DNA of 64,000 nucleotides from an uncultured Sphingomonas sp. GTDB taxonomy: Bacteria > Pseudomonadota > Alphaproteobacteria > Sphingomonadales > Sphingomonadaceae. Location: NCBI RefSeq assembly GCF_913778135.1, contig NZ_CAJYVU010000020.1:1-64000 (forward strand), in the 5' to 3' direction. Under the pieces are notes generated by a model. That model worked only from the letters and a program-made list of their open reading frames with translations, was not told the origin of the DNA and did no database searches. This document shows positions 1 through 8,422 of the stretch, in pieces. Every line of letters begins with the position of its first letter. Position 1 is the stretch's first letter. The position numbers and the translations under genes were made by a program.

Positions 1-709
1 CCTGCACGGTCGCGGTCGAATAGGCCTGATCGACGCCGACCAGCATCAGGCGGATGTCGCGCGTGCCGGTGAAGCGGCGCTGCACCGTCTTGATCGGCAT
101 GATGACGACATCGTCCTGATCGCCGCCGAACCCCGCCTGTCCGCGCGTCGACAGTACGCCGATCACGTCGCAGCTGACGTTGCCGATGCGAAAGCGCTGC
201 CCGACCGCGTCGCCGGTCCTGAACAGATTTTGTTTGACGGTATTGCCGATGATGCACACCGCCTTGCCCGCGGATTCCTCCTGGCGCGTCCACATCCGGC
301 CGGCGGCGAGCGGCCACGGCTGTACCTGGAAATAGGCCGCGGTGGTCCCGTTGATCGTCGTCGACCAGTTCGCGCCGTCGTAGATCGCAGTCGCGGTCGA
401 TTGCGCTTGCGGCGCGACCGCGGAGACGCCCGCGATCTGGTTGGCGATCGCACTCACGTCTTCGGGCTTGAAGTCGGGCGGGCGCGGACCACCGCCGCCG
501 CGGCCGAAGCCTTGGCCCGGACGCACCTGCAGGATGTTGGTGCCGAGCGAGGAGATATTCTGCTGCACCTGCGCGGTAGTCGCCTTGCCGAGCGTCACCA
601 TCGTGACCACCGCGGCGACGCCGATAATGATGCCGAGCGTCGTCAGGAACGAGCGCAGCAGGTGCCGCCGGATCGAGCGCAGTGCGAGAACAAAGGTAGT
701 GCCGAGCAT
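1..709 (-). CDS. MacB-like ABC transporter permease (FtsX family), truncated by window edge
   Basis: Minus-strand reading from ATG at 707-709 gives MLGTTFVLALRSIRRHLLRSFLTTLGIIIGVAAVVTMVTLGKATTAQVQQNISSLGTN..., a typical MacB permease N-terminus; frame stays open to base 1. Confidence 0.85.
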   Translation of the reverse strand, partial: MLGTTFVLALRSIRRHLLRSFLTTLGIIIGVAAVVTMVTLGKATTAQVQQNISSLGTNILQVRPGQGFGRGGGGPRPPDFKPEDVSAIANQIAGVSAVAPQAQSTATAIYDGANWSTTINGTTAAYFQVQPWPLAAGRMWTRQEESAGKAVCIIGNTVKQNLFRTGDAVGQRFRIGNVSCDVIGVLSTRGQAGFGGDQDDVVIMPIKTVQRRFTGTRDIRLMLVGVDQAYSTATVQ

Positions 710-1434
710 CAGGCCTCCACCGCCTCGCCTTGGTGGTGATTGCGCTCGATGCGTTCCACCAGCCCGTCCTTGAAGTGGATCACCGTGCGCGCGAACGCCG
801 CCATGTCGGGTTCGTGCGTCACCATCAGCACGGTGATGCCGCCGCGATTGAGGTCGGTGAGCAATTCCATGATCTCGACCGAGCGTTCGGAATCAAGGTT
901 GCCGGTCGGCTCGTCGGCGAGCAGCACGTCTGGCTGCGTCACGATCGCGCGCGCGATCGCGACGCGCTGCTGCTGCCCGCCCGATAGTTCGGCCGGCGTG
1001 TGGTCCCACCAGCGGTCGAGTCCGACCTTTTCCAGCGCCGCCATCGACAGGTCGCGCCGCGCCTTCTTCTCGTCGCCGCGGTAAAGGAGCGGCAACTCGA
1101 CATTCTCGAGCGCAGTCGTGCGGCTGAGCAGGTTGAAGCCCTGAAACACGAAACCAAGGTACCGCCGCCGGAGCAGTGCGCGCTGATCGCGGTCGAGTGT
1201 CTCGACATGGTGGCCGCGGAACAGGAAGGTGCCGCCCGATGGCACGTCGAGGCAGCCGAGGATGTTCATCGTCGTCGACTTGCCCGATCCCGACGGCCCC
1301 ATGACCGCGATGAAGTCGCCGGCCGCGATGTCAAGGTCGACGCCCTTCAATGCCTGAAACGCGGTGCCGCCCTCGCCGTAGCTCTTGGTGACACCACGCA
1401 ACTGGATCAGCGGCGCGGTGTCAGGTGAAGGCAC
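709..1434 (-). CDS. MacB-like ABC transporter ATP-binding protein
   Basis: Walker A GPSGSGKST, signature LSGGQQQRVAIARAI, Walker B DVLLADEPTGNLD; GTG start at 1434 chosen because the upstream ORF extension overlaps the MacA tail. Confidence 0.9.
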   Translation of the reverse strand: MPSPDTAPLIQLRGVTKSYGEGGTAFQALKGVDLDIAAGDFIAVMGPSGSGKSTTMNILGCLDVPSGGTFLFRGHHVETLDRDQRALLRRRYLGFVFQGFNLLSRTTALENVELPLLYRGDEKKARRDLSMAALEKVGLDRWWDHTPAELSGGQQQRVAIARAIVTQPDVLLADEPTGNLDSERSVEIMELLTDLNRGGITVLMVTHEPDMAAFARTVIHFKDGLVERIERNHHQGEAVEA

Positions 1435-1438
1435 GGCG

Positions 1439-2836
1439 TTACTGGCCACCACCGCCACCCCCGCGCCGGCCCCCACCGCCGCCGCCACGACGCGATCCGC
1501 CGCCGCTGCCCCCATCACCGCCGCCCGCGAGCTGCCCGGTGATGACCTGCATGCCGGGCTTGAGCGGACCCGACAGCACCTCGGTCATCGTGCCGTTGGT
1601 GTCACCGGTCGTGACCTGGATCGGCTTGGGTTGGCCGTTCTCGCCCTTGACGTAGAGCGTCTGCGTCGCGCCGCGGCCGACCGTCGCGGTTCGCTCCGGC
1701 CGGTCACGACTACGCCGGAAGGTGAGCGAGCCCGCGATGCCGCCGTCGTCCTTCGCACCCGCCGCCTGCGGCTTGAAGCGGAAGGCGGCGTTGGGAACGA
1801 GCAAGGCATTGCCCTTGTCCGAGGTGATGATGTCGGCGGTCGCGGTCATGCCGGGGCGCAGTTCGAGCGACGGGTTCTCCACCGTCAGATCGGCGGCATA
1901 GGAGACGACTTGTCCGGTCGCGCTGCCGGTCGAGGCGGTCGACGACGAGGACGAGGCGGACGCGTTGCTGACCGTCAGGTTGGAGCCGAGATCGACACGC
2001 GTGATCGTCGCGGGGAAGGTCTTGCCCGGGAAAGCATCGACGGTGAAGCTCGCCTTCTGCCCGACCTTGACCGAGCCGACGTCAGCCTCGTCGATCGCGA
2101 CCTCCAGCTTCATCTTGCTCAGATCCTCCGCAATCACGAACAGCGTCGGCGTGTTGAACGAGGCGGCGACGGTCTGGCCGGGATCGACCTGCCGCGCGAG
2201 CACGACGCCCTTGACGGGCGAGCGGATGATCGCGCGCGCGCGCTGCGTCTGGCTCTGCGCCAGCGTCGCCTGCGCCGCGGTGACGTTCGCCTGCGCGACC
2301 TTCAGCGCCGCGACCGCGCGCTGGTAATCGGCGCGACCGGTCTGGAGTTCTGTCGCCGACGGCACGCGACCGTTCGACAGCCGGTACACTTCCTCCAGCC
2401 GCGCGCGCTGTGCCTGCGATTCCGCGACCGTCGCCTGCGCCTGACGCACCTGCGCCTGATTGGCGGCGATCTGCGCCTGCTGCTGGCGGATCTGATCCTC
2501 GATCTGCTCAGGGTCGATGAGCGCGAGCGGCTGCCCGGCGCTGACGCGATCGTTGACGTCGACCACGACCTTGGTGACCAGACCCGACAGCTGCGAGCCG
2601 ACCGTCACCTGGTTGGTCGGGGCGAGCTTGCCCGTCGCTGACACGCTGACGGTCAGATTGCCGCGCTCAACCGGCGCGGTAGCGTAATCGGCTGCCTTCG
2701 CCGATCCGAAGACCAGCCGCTGGACGAGGAGAGCGAGCAGCACGACGCCGAGCGCGACCAAGCCCCATTTCAGCCACTTGCGCCATTTCGGCTGCGGCTT
2801 CTGCCCCAGGAATTCGTCGAGGTTCTGGTCGGCCAT
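1439..2836 (-). CDS. MacA-like HlyD/RND family periplasmic adaptor with Gly/Arg-rich C-terminal tail
   Basis: N-terminal TM, coiled-coil hairpin, barrel-sandwich motifs (VTVGSQLSGLVTKVVVDVNDRVSAGQPLALID). Confidence 0.9.
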   Translation of the reverse strand: MADQNLDEFLGQKPQPKWRKWLKWGLVALGVVLLALLVQRLVFGSAKAADYATAPVERGNLTVSVSATGKLAPTNQVTVGSQLSGLVTKVVVDVNDRVSAGQPLALIDPEQIEDQIRQQQAQIAANQAQVRQAQATVAESQAQRARLEEVYRLSNGRVPSATELQTGRADYQRAVAALKVAQANVTAAQATLAQSQTQRARAIIRSPVKGVVLARQVDPGQTVAASFNTPTLFVIAEDLSKMKLEVAIDEADVGSVKVGQKASFTVDAFPGKTFPATITRVDLGSNLTVSNASASSSSSTASTGSATGQVVSYAADLTVENPSLELRPGMTATADIITSDKGNALLVPNAAFRFKPQAAGAKDDGGIAGSLTFRRSRDRPERTATVGRGATQTLYVKGENGQPKPIQVTTGDTNGTMTEVLSGPLKPGMQVITGQLAGGGDGGSGGGSRRGGGGGGRRGGGGGGQ

Positions 2837-4353
2837 CAGCGGGTCTCTCGGGTGGTCGCGGGCTGCTGGATTGCGGGATCGGATGCGGTCGGGGTCACGT
2901 CGGGGTTCCAGCCGCCGCCGAGTGCGCCGAACAGCTGGATCAACGCGGTCGCCTGGTCGGCGCGCGCCTGCGCCTCGCTGTTGCGCGCCGACAGCAGGCT
3001 CGCCTCCTGTTGCGACAGCGTGGTGAAATCGGTCAGCCCGCTACGATATTGCGTGCGCGACAGCAGCGCGGCGTTGCTGGCGGCATCGAATTGCACGGTG
3101 AACTCGCGCGCGCGGCGCTGCGCGGTGTCGAGCGCCACAACCGCATTCTCTACATCCTCCAGCGCGACCAGCACGCTGCCCTTGTAGGCGGCGAGCGCGG
3201 CATCGGCGGCGGCCTCGTTGCTCCTAACCTGCGCGGACAGGCGCCCGCCGTTGAAGATCGCCTGCGTCAGCCCGGCGAACAACCCGCCGGTGATCGTGCC
3301 GAGCAGCCCGCCGACATTGCCCGCGTTGGTGTTGATGTTGCCGCTGATTGCGAGCGCGGGATAGAGTGCGGCCTTGGCGACGCCGATCTGCGCGGTTGCG
3401 GCGGCGAGTGTGCGCTCGGCCGCGCGCACGTCGGGACGCTGGCGCAGCACGTCGGCGGGGATGCCGGCACCGACGACGCGCGGGCCGGTCGGGATCGGAC
3501 GCGGGGTGCCGAGCAGCGGCTTCACCGCGCCCGGCGCCTGCGCAGTCAGTACACCGAGGCGTGAAACGGCGGCGTTATACTGCTGCTCCAACGCCGGGAT
3601 CGTCGCGGCGGTGGCTGCGCGCTGACTACGTGCCTGCTCCTGATCCAGGCTGGAGACGAGGCCGGCCTGGACGCGGAAGCCCGCGATCTCGAGATTGTCG
3701 TCCTGCAGCGCGAGGCTGGCGCGCGCGTTGGCGAGTTGCGCCTGATAGAGCCGCGCGAGCACGTAGTTGCGCGCGACCTCCTGCTGCACCGACAACAGCG
3801 TCGTCGCATAGTCGAAACCGGATGCCTCGTATTGCGCGCGCGTTGCCTCAACGGTGCGGCGCACCTCGCCGAACAGCCCGAGCTGATATTGCGCGTCGAG
3901 CCCGAGCGAGAAGTTGGAACCGCCGCCACCGCCGACGTTCTGGACGGTGCCGTCGGGCAGCGTCACCGACTGCCCGCCGCCGCGAAACGTCTCCGACCGG
4001 CTGTACCCGCCCGACCCGTTCAGCGTGGGCAGCAGATTGGCGCGGCTCTGCACCAGCGACTCGCGCGCCTGCCGCAGCCGCGCGAGGCCTTGCGCCACAT
4101 CGGTGTTGGCGGCGCTCGCCTGCTCGACCAGCTGGCCGAGCACGGGATCGTCGAAGCGTGTCCACCAGTGCGTCAGGTCTTCGCGCGTCGGGGCCGCAGT
4201 GACCGAATAACGATCGGGCACGCCCAGTTCGGCGGCCGAGCGCGGGGCGTAATCGGGCCCCACCGTGCAACCGGCCAGCGCGACGGGAAGGGCAGCGAGC
4301 CCGGAGAGGAGCGAGAGGCGCAAACGCGTCATGGTGATGGAGATGGACAACAC
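2836..4353 (-). CDS. Efflux transporter outer membrane subunit (NodT family lipoprotein)
   Basis: Lipobox ALAGC, TVGPDYAPR, GIPADVLRQRPDVRAAERTLAAATAQIGVAKAALYP. Confidence 0.92.
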   Translation of the reverse strand: MLSISITMTRLRLSLLSGLAALPVALAGCTVGPDYAPRSAAELGVPDRYSVTAAPTREDLTHWWTRFDDPVLGQLVEQASAANTDVAQGLARLRQARESLVQSRANLLPTLNGSGGYSRSETFRGGGQSVTLPDGTVQNVGGGGGSNFSLGLDAQYQLGLFGEVRRTVEATRAQYEASGFDYATTLLSVQQEVARNYVLARLYQAQLANARASLALQDDNLEIAGFRVQAGLVSSLDQEQARSQRAATAATIPALEQQYNAAVSRLGVLTAQAPGAVKPLLGTPRPIPTGPRVVGAGIPADVLRQRPDVRAAERTLAAATAQIGVAKAALYPALAISGNINTNAGNVGGLLGTITGGLFAGLTQAIFNGGRLSAQVRSNEAAADAALAAYKGSVLVALEDVENAVVALDTAQRRAREFTVQFDAASNAALLSRTQYRSGLTDFTTLSQQEASLLSARNSEAQARADQATALIQLFGALGGGWNPDVTPTASDPAIQQPATTRETR

Positions 4354-4473
4354 ACCGCGCGGCGTCCAGCGCTTTTATGTCGCGAAGTGTCGCAGCCGGT
4401 GCGAGCGTGCCACGCTGGCGCGCGGTGCGAAGCACGCACCGGCTCGGCCGGCAGCACGCCAGTGCTGTTCGAC

Positions 4474-4496
4474 GACGCGGAATTCACTTCCGCGTC
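4474..4496. terminator. Perfect 9-bp stem / 5-nt loop hairpin
   Basis: GACGCGGAA-TTCAC-TTCCGCGTC read directly; lies just downstream of the minus-strand MobA-like stop codon; no T-tract. Confidence 0.45.
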
Positions 4497-4517
4497 GCGC
4501 CGCGCCGTCAGTGCGCC

Positions 4518-5147
4518 TCAGCCCCCGTGCAGTCGCGTGCCGGGCAGCGTCAGCGCCTCGGGCGCATGGACGAGTTCGCGCAGGCGCTCCAGTTCCTCCA
4601 CCGTGTCGACGTCGATCAGTTCGGCCGCGTTGGTGACGACGTGGCGTCCGGCGCGGATCAGGTCGCGCGCGCCCTGGTCGCCGCTCAGCGCGAGCAAGGT
4701 GTCGAAGTGCGCGCGCGCGAACAGTGCGGGCGGCTTGGGCGAGACACCGTCGCTAGAGGCGACCACCGCGTCACTCGCATCCGCGGCGTCGAGCAGGCGG
4801 TGGATGTGCGCGGCGGTGACGCGCGGCATGTCGGCGAGCGCCAGCAGCACCGCGCGTGCTCCATGCTCCTGCGCGCAAGCCACGCCCAATCGCACCGACG
4901 AGGCCATGTCGCCGACCGGATCGTCGTTGCTCACCACCTGAAAACCGTGCGGTGCGAAGTCGATCGTGCAACGCGGCGAGGTGATCGCAACACGGTGCTG
5001 GAACGGCACGGCTTCGAGCGCGACCGCGACGTGGAGGCCGAGCGGGCGAGCGAGAAAGGGCTCGTTCAGCTTGCTGCCGACATCGCCGAAGCGCGCCGAC
5101 TTGCCCGCGGCGAGCAGGACGAGGACGGTGTCCTCCGCCGCAATCAC
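4518..5147 (-). CDS. MobA-like NTP transferase (molybdenum cofactor nucleotidyltransferase family)
   Basis: VLVLLAAGKSARFGDVGSKLNEPFLARPLGLHVA, LALADMPRVT; located with Mo-hydroxylase genes. Confidence 0.85.
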   Translation of the reverse strand: MIAAEDTVLVLLAAGKSARFGDVGSKLNEPFLARPLGLHVAVALEAVPFQHRVAITSPRCTIDFAPHGFQVVSNDDPVGDMASSVRLGVACAQEHGARAVLLALADMPRVTAAHIHRLLDAADASDAVVASSDGVSPKPPALFARAHFDTLLALSGDQGARDLIRAGRHVVTNAAELIDVDTVEELERLRELVHAPEALTLPGTRLHGG

Positions 5148-6115
5148 GCGAGCACGGCTTCGGCGGCGCGATCCGTCGCGGTGTCCGCCGCAGTAGTGGG
5201 CAGGTGGAACGCGCGCACCATCGCGGCGGCGATCGACAGCGCGATCTCCGCCGGACCGATCGCGCCGATGTCGACGCCGACAGGTCCGTCGATGCGATCG
5301 ATCTGCGTTTCGTTCAGTCCTGCCGCCGCCATCCGTTCACGACGCGCGGCGTGGCTCTTGCGGCTGCCGAGCGCGCCGACATAGGCGGCGTTGGTCTTGA
5401 GCGCGGCGATCAGCGCGGGATCGTCGATCTTGGTGTCGTGGCTGAGCGTCACCACCGCGGTCGCCGGACCGGGGCGATACGCCTCGACCGCCTCGTCGGG
5501 CCAGCGATCGTCGAGCGTGACGTTCGGGAAGCGCTCCTCGGTCAGGAAACGCCCGCGCGGATCGATCACCACCACCTCGATCCCGAGTGTCGCGGCGAGC
5601 GCGGCGAGGCTCTGTGCGATCTGCACCGCGCCGACGATCAGCAACCGGCGTGGCGGCGCGTAGCGGTTGGCGAATACCTCACCCGTCTCGACCGGACGCA
5701 GGTCGCTGTGCCCGGTTGCGAGGTCGGTCGTGACGGTCACGCCCTGTCCATGATCGCGCGCCTCAGCGATACGGTCGAACAATTCGGGGTCGAACCCTTC
5801 GGCGGAGACGGGCTGGACCATGACGCTGATCTGCCCGCCGCACGGCAGTCCGACCTCCCACGCGCTGTCGTCGGCGACGCCGTAGGTCTTCACCTGGAAC
5901 GGCGCGCCCGCGATCACCTGCGCCGCGGTGTCGAGAATGTCGCCCTCGACGCAGCCACCCGACACCGATCCCTCGAACCGCCCATCGGCGTGGACCAGCA
6001 TGTGGCTGCCCTTCGGACGCGGTGCGGAGCCCCAGGTTGAGACCACGGTGGCGAGCGCGAGTGGCTCACCCTTCCAGGCGGCGGCGGCGGCGAGGACGGA
6101 GTCGTTATCGGCCAT
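5144..6115 (-). CDS. XdhC/CoxI family Mo-enzyme maturation protein
   Basis: ATVVSTWGSAPRPKGSHMLVHADGRFEGSVSGGCVEGDI; VGALGSRKSHAARRERM; IGAIGPAEIALSIAAAMV. Confidence 0.9.
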   Translation of the reverse strand: MADNDSVLAAAAAWKGEPLALATVVSTWGSAPRPKGSHMLVHADGRFEGSVSGGCVEGDILDTAAQVIAGAPFQVKTYGVADDSAWEVGLPCGGQISVMVQPVSAEGFDPELFDRIAEARDHGQGVTVTTDLATGHSDLRPVETGEVFANRYAPPRRLLIVGAVQIAQSLAALAATLGIEVVVIDPRGRFLTEERFPNVTLDDRWPDEAVEAYRPGPATAVVTLSHDTKIDDPALIAALKTNAAYVGALGSRKSHAARRERMAAAGLNETQIDRIDGPVGVDIGAIGPAEIALSIAAAMVRAFHLPTTAADTATDRAAEAVLA

Positions 6116-6135
6116 GTTCGGTTCTCGTATGAGGC

Positions 6136-8340
6136 TCAGACCGGCGGCAGGCCGGCGAGCAGGGTGTCGAGCGTCGCGGGCACGTTTCGCACGCGCACGC
6201 CGGTCGCATTGTGGATCGCGTTGATGACCGCCGCACCCGCGCCCGAGATGCCGAGCTCGCCGACACCCTTTGCGCCGACCTGGTTGGCGGCGTCGTCAAT
6301 CTCTTCGATGAAATGGACGTCGATCTGCGGCACGTCGGCGTTCACCGCGACGTGATACTCGCTGAAGTCGGGATTGACGAAGCGGCCGCTGCGCGTGTCG
6401 ATCACCGCCGCCTCGCCCAGCGCGTAGCTGACGCCCCACACCATGCCGCCGACGATCTGGTTCGCCGCCGTCTTGTGGTTGAGCACGCGGCCGACGTCGA
6501 ACACACCGAGCATACGGCGCACTCGGACCTCGCCGGTGACTGCGTTGACCGCGACCTCGCAGAAATGCGCGCCATGGCTCGCCTGGCTGGTGCGCTTGGA
6601 CTGCTCACCCGGTGACGACTTGCCGCGCCCTTCGATCGGCTCACCGCGCGCGAGGTCGGCGAGCGGTACCTCGCGCCCAGCCGCCGCAACGCAGCCGTCG
6701 CGCAGGACCAGCTCTTCGGGCGCGGCGTTCATCCTGAGCGCCAGCTCGGCGAGCACGTCCTCGCACGCCAGCACCACCGCCGCGCACGCGCTGCCCGCGC
6801 CGAACGACCCGCCCGAGCCCGCGCTTTTGGGGTAATTGGTGTCACCGATGCGTACGTCGACCTGGGAGGCATCGACGCCCAGTACCTCGCCAGCGGTCTG
6901 CGCCAGGATGGTGTAGGTGCCCGTCCCGATATCGGTCATGTCGGTCTCGACCGTGACGCGCCCGTTCGGCTCCAGCCGCACGTTGGCCGCGGCGGTGACG
7001 GTGAAATTACCGCGCAGCGCCGCCGCCATGCCGATGCCGATCAGCCACTCGCCCTCCTGCGTGGTGCCGGGATCGGGCACGCGCTTGGGCCAGCCGAAGC
7101 GGCGCGCACCCTCGGCGTAGCAGTCGAGCAGGCGGCGGGTAGAGAAGGGCTTGGACGAGGTCGGGTCGTACGCCGGCTCGTTGCGGCGGCGCAGCTCGAT
7201 GGGATCGAGCCCGAGCTGTTCGGCGAGTTCGTCCATCGCGCATTCGATCGCAAAGGTGCCGATCGCCTCGCCCGGCGCGCGCACCGCGCCGGTCGGCGGC
7301 AGGTCGACCCGCGCCAGCGCCGTGCGAAACACGCGCGTGTCGCCGCTGTAGAGGGGGATCGACCCGAACGGGATCGGCTCCAGGAACGCGCTGTCGTCGT
7401 TCTGGTAGGCAACACCCTCGTGCGCGATCGCGCTGATGTGGCCCTCGTGGTCGCAGGCGATACGGATGCGCTGGCGAGTCTCGCTGCGGTGATGGACGAG
7501 ATAGGCGGTGTCGCGCCGGGGCAGCGCGACCTTGACCGGACGGCCGAGCTTCTGCGCCGCGATTGCCGCCAGTACCACCTCCGCGCCGACTCCGGTCTTG
7601 CCGCCGAACCCGCCGCCGACGAACGGCGCGAGCACGCGCACATGATCCTCGGCGATCCCCAGCGCGGTCGCGATCGTGCTCTTGGCTGCGCCGATCACCT
7701 GATTGCTCGAACGAACGGTCAGTTGGTCGCCTTCCCACCAGGCGGTGGTGGCGTGCGGCTCCAGCGCGGCGGGGAAGTGCGCAGGGGTCGAGTAGGTCGC
7801 GTCGAAGGTGACGGGCGCGTCGCGCATCGCCGCGTCGAGGTCGCCCTTGGTAACGGGGGGGAGGAAGCCGATCTTGGGCGCGTCATCGACGGCTGCGACG
7901 GCGAAATCGTAGCGGCCTGCTTGCTCGTCAACCGTGACGCGCACCAGCGCGGCGGCCTCGCGCGCGATCGCCTGCGTCTCGGCAACGACCGCGGCGACGG
8001 GTTGGCCGACGTAAAAAATCCGCCGTGTTCCCTGCTGCGGCATGGCGCGCGAATTGCCTTCGCCCGCCATCATGCGCGGGTCGTCGTGGATCACTGCCAG
8101 CACGCCGGGCAGCGCTTCCGCCGCGGTGGTGTTGATTGACGCAATCTCACCTGCGCCGACAGGCGCACCGACGATCGCGAGGTAGGCGGTGCCTTCCGGC
8201 GCATCCTCGAACGCGTAGGCCGCGGTGCCGGTGACCTTCAATGGCCCTTCGATCCGCGGCAACGGGGTGCCGAGTAGCCCCTGCACCGCGCGCTTTAGCC
8301 CGCCCGGCCGCTCGGCCGTGTCGATCGCCTGTTCGGTCAC
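6136..8340 (-). CDS. Xanthine dehydrogenase/aldehyde oxidoreductase family molybdopterin-binding subunit (copy 1)
   Basis: LGTPLPRIEGPLKVTGTAAYAFE, FVGGGFGGKTG, VRAPGEAIGTFAIECAMDELAEQLGLDPIELRRRN, AKGVGELGISGAGAAVINAI. Confidence 0.92.
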   Translation of the reverse strand: MTEQAIDTAERPGGLKRAVQGLLGTPLPRIEGPLKVTGTAAYAFEDAPEGTAYLAIVGAPVGAGEIASINTTAAEALPGVLAVIHDDPRMMAGEGNSRAMPQQGTRRIFYVGQPVAAVVAETQAIAREAAALVRVTVDEQAGRYDFAVAAVDDAPKIGFLPPVTKGDLDAAMRDAPVTFDATYSTPAHFPAALEPHATTAWWEGDQLTVRSSNQVIGAAKSTIATALGIAEDHVRVLAPFVGGGFGGKTGVGAEVVLAAIAAQKLGRPVKVALPRRDTAYLVHHRSETRQRIRIACDHEGHISAIAHEGVAYQNDDSAFLEPIPFGSIPLYSGDTRVFRTALARVDLPPTGAVRAPGEAIGTFAIECAMDELAEQLGLDPIELRRRNEPAYDPTSSKPFSTRRLLDCYAEGARRFGWPKRVPDPGTTQEGEWLIGIGMAAALRGNFTVTAAANVRLEPNGRVTVETDMTDIGTGTYTILAQTAGEVLGVDASQVDVRIGDTNYPKSAGSGGSFGAGSACAAVVLACEDVLAELALRMNAAPEELVLRDGCVAAAGREVPLADLARGEPIEGRGKSSPGEQSKRTSQASHGAHFCEVAVNAVTGEVRVRRMLGVFDVGRVLNHKTAANQIVGGMVWGVSYALGEAAVIDTRSGRFVNPDFSEYHVAVNADVPQIDVHFIEEIDDAANQVGAKGVGELGISGAGAAVINAIHNATGVRVRNVPATLDTLLAGLPPV

Positions 8341-8422
8341 CGTGGCACTCCCCGCTTGAACAGGTCCAATTTAGGAAGCGCCATGTGCCCGCGCCAGCCG
8401 CGGCTGGCGCGGTACGACCAGT

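Noticed and set aside
1385-2641. 418-aa plus-strand ORF antisense to the MacA-like gene
   Set aside because: No recognisable domain, Arg-rich composition, fully covered by a strong minus-strand gene.
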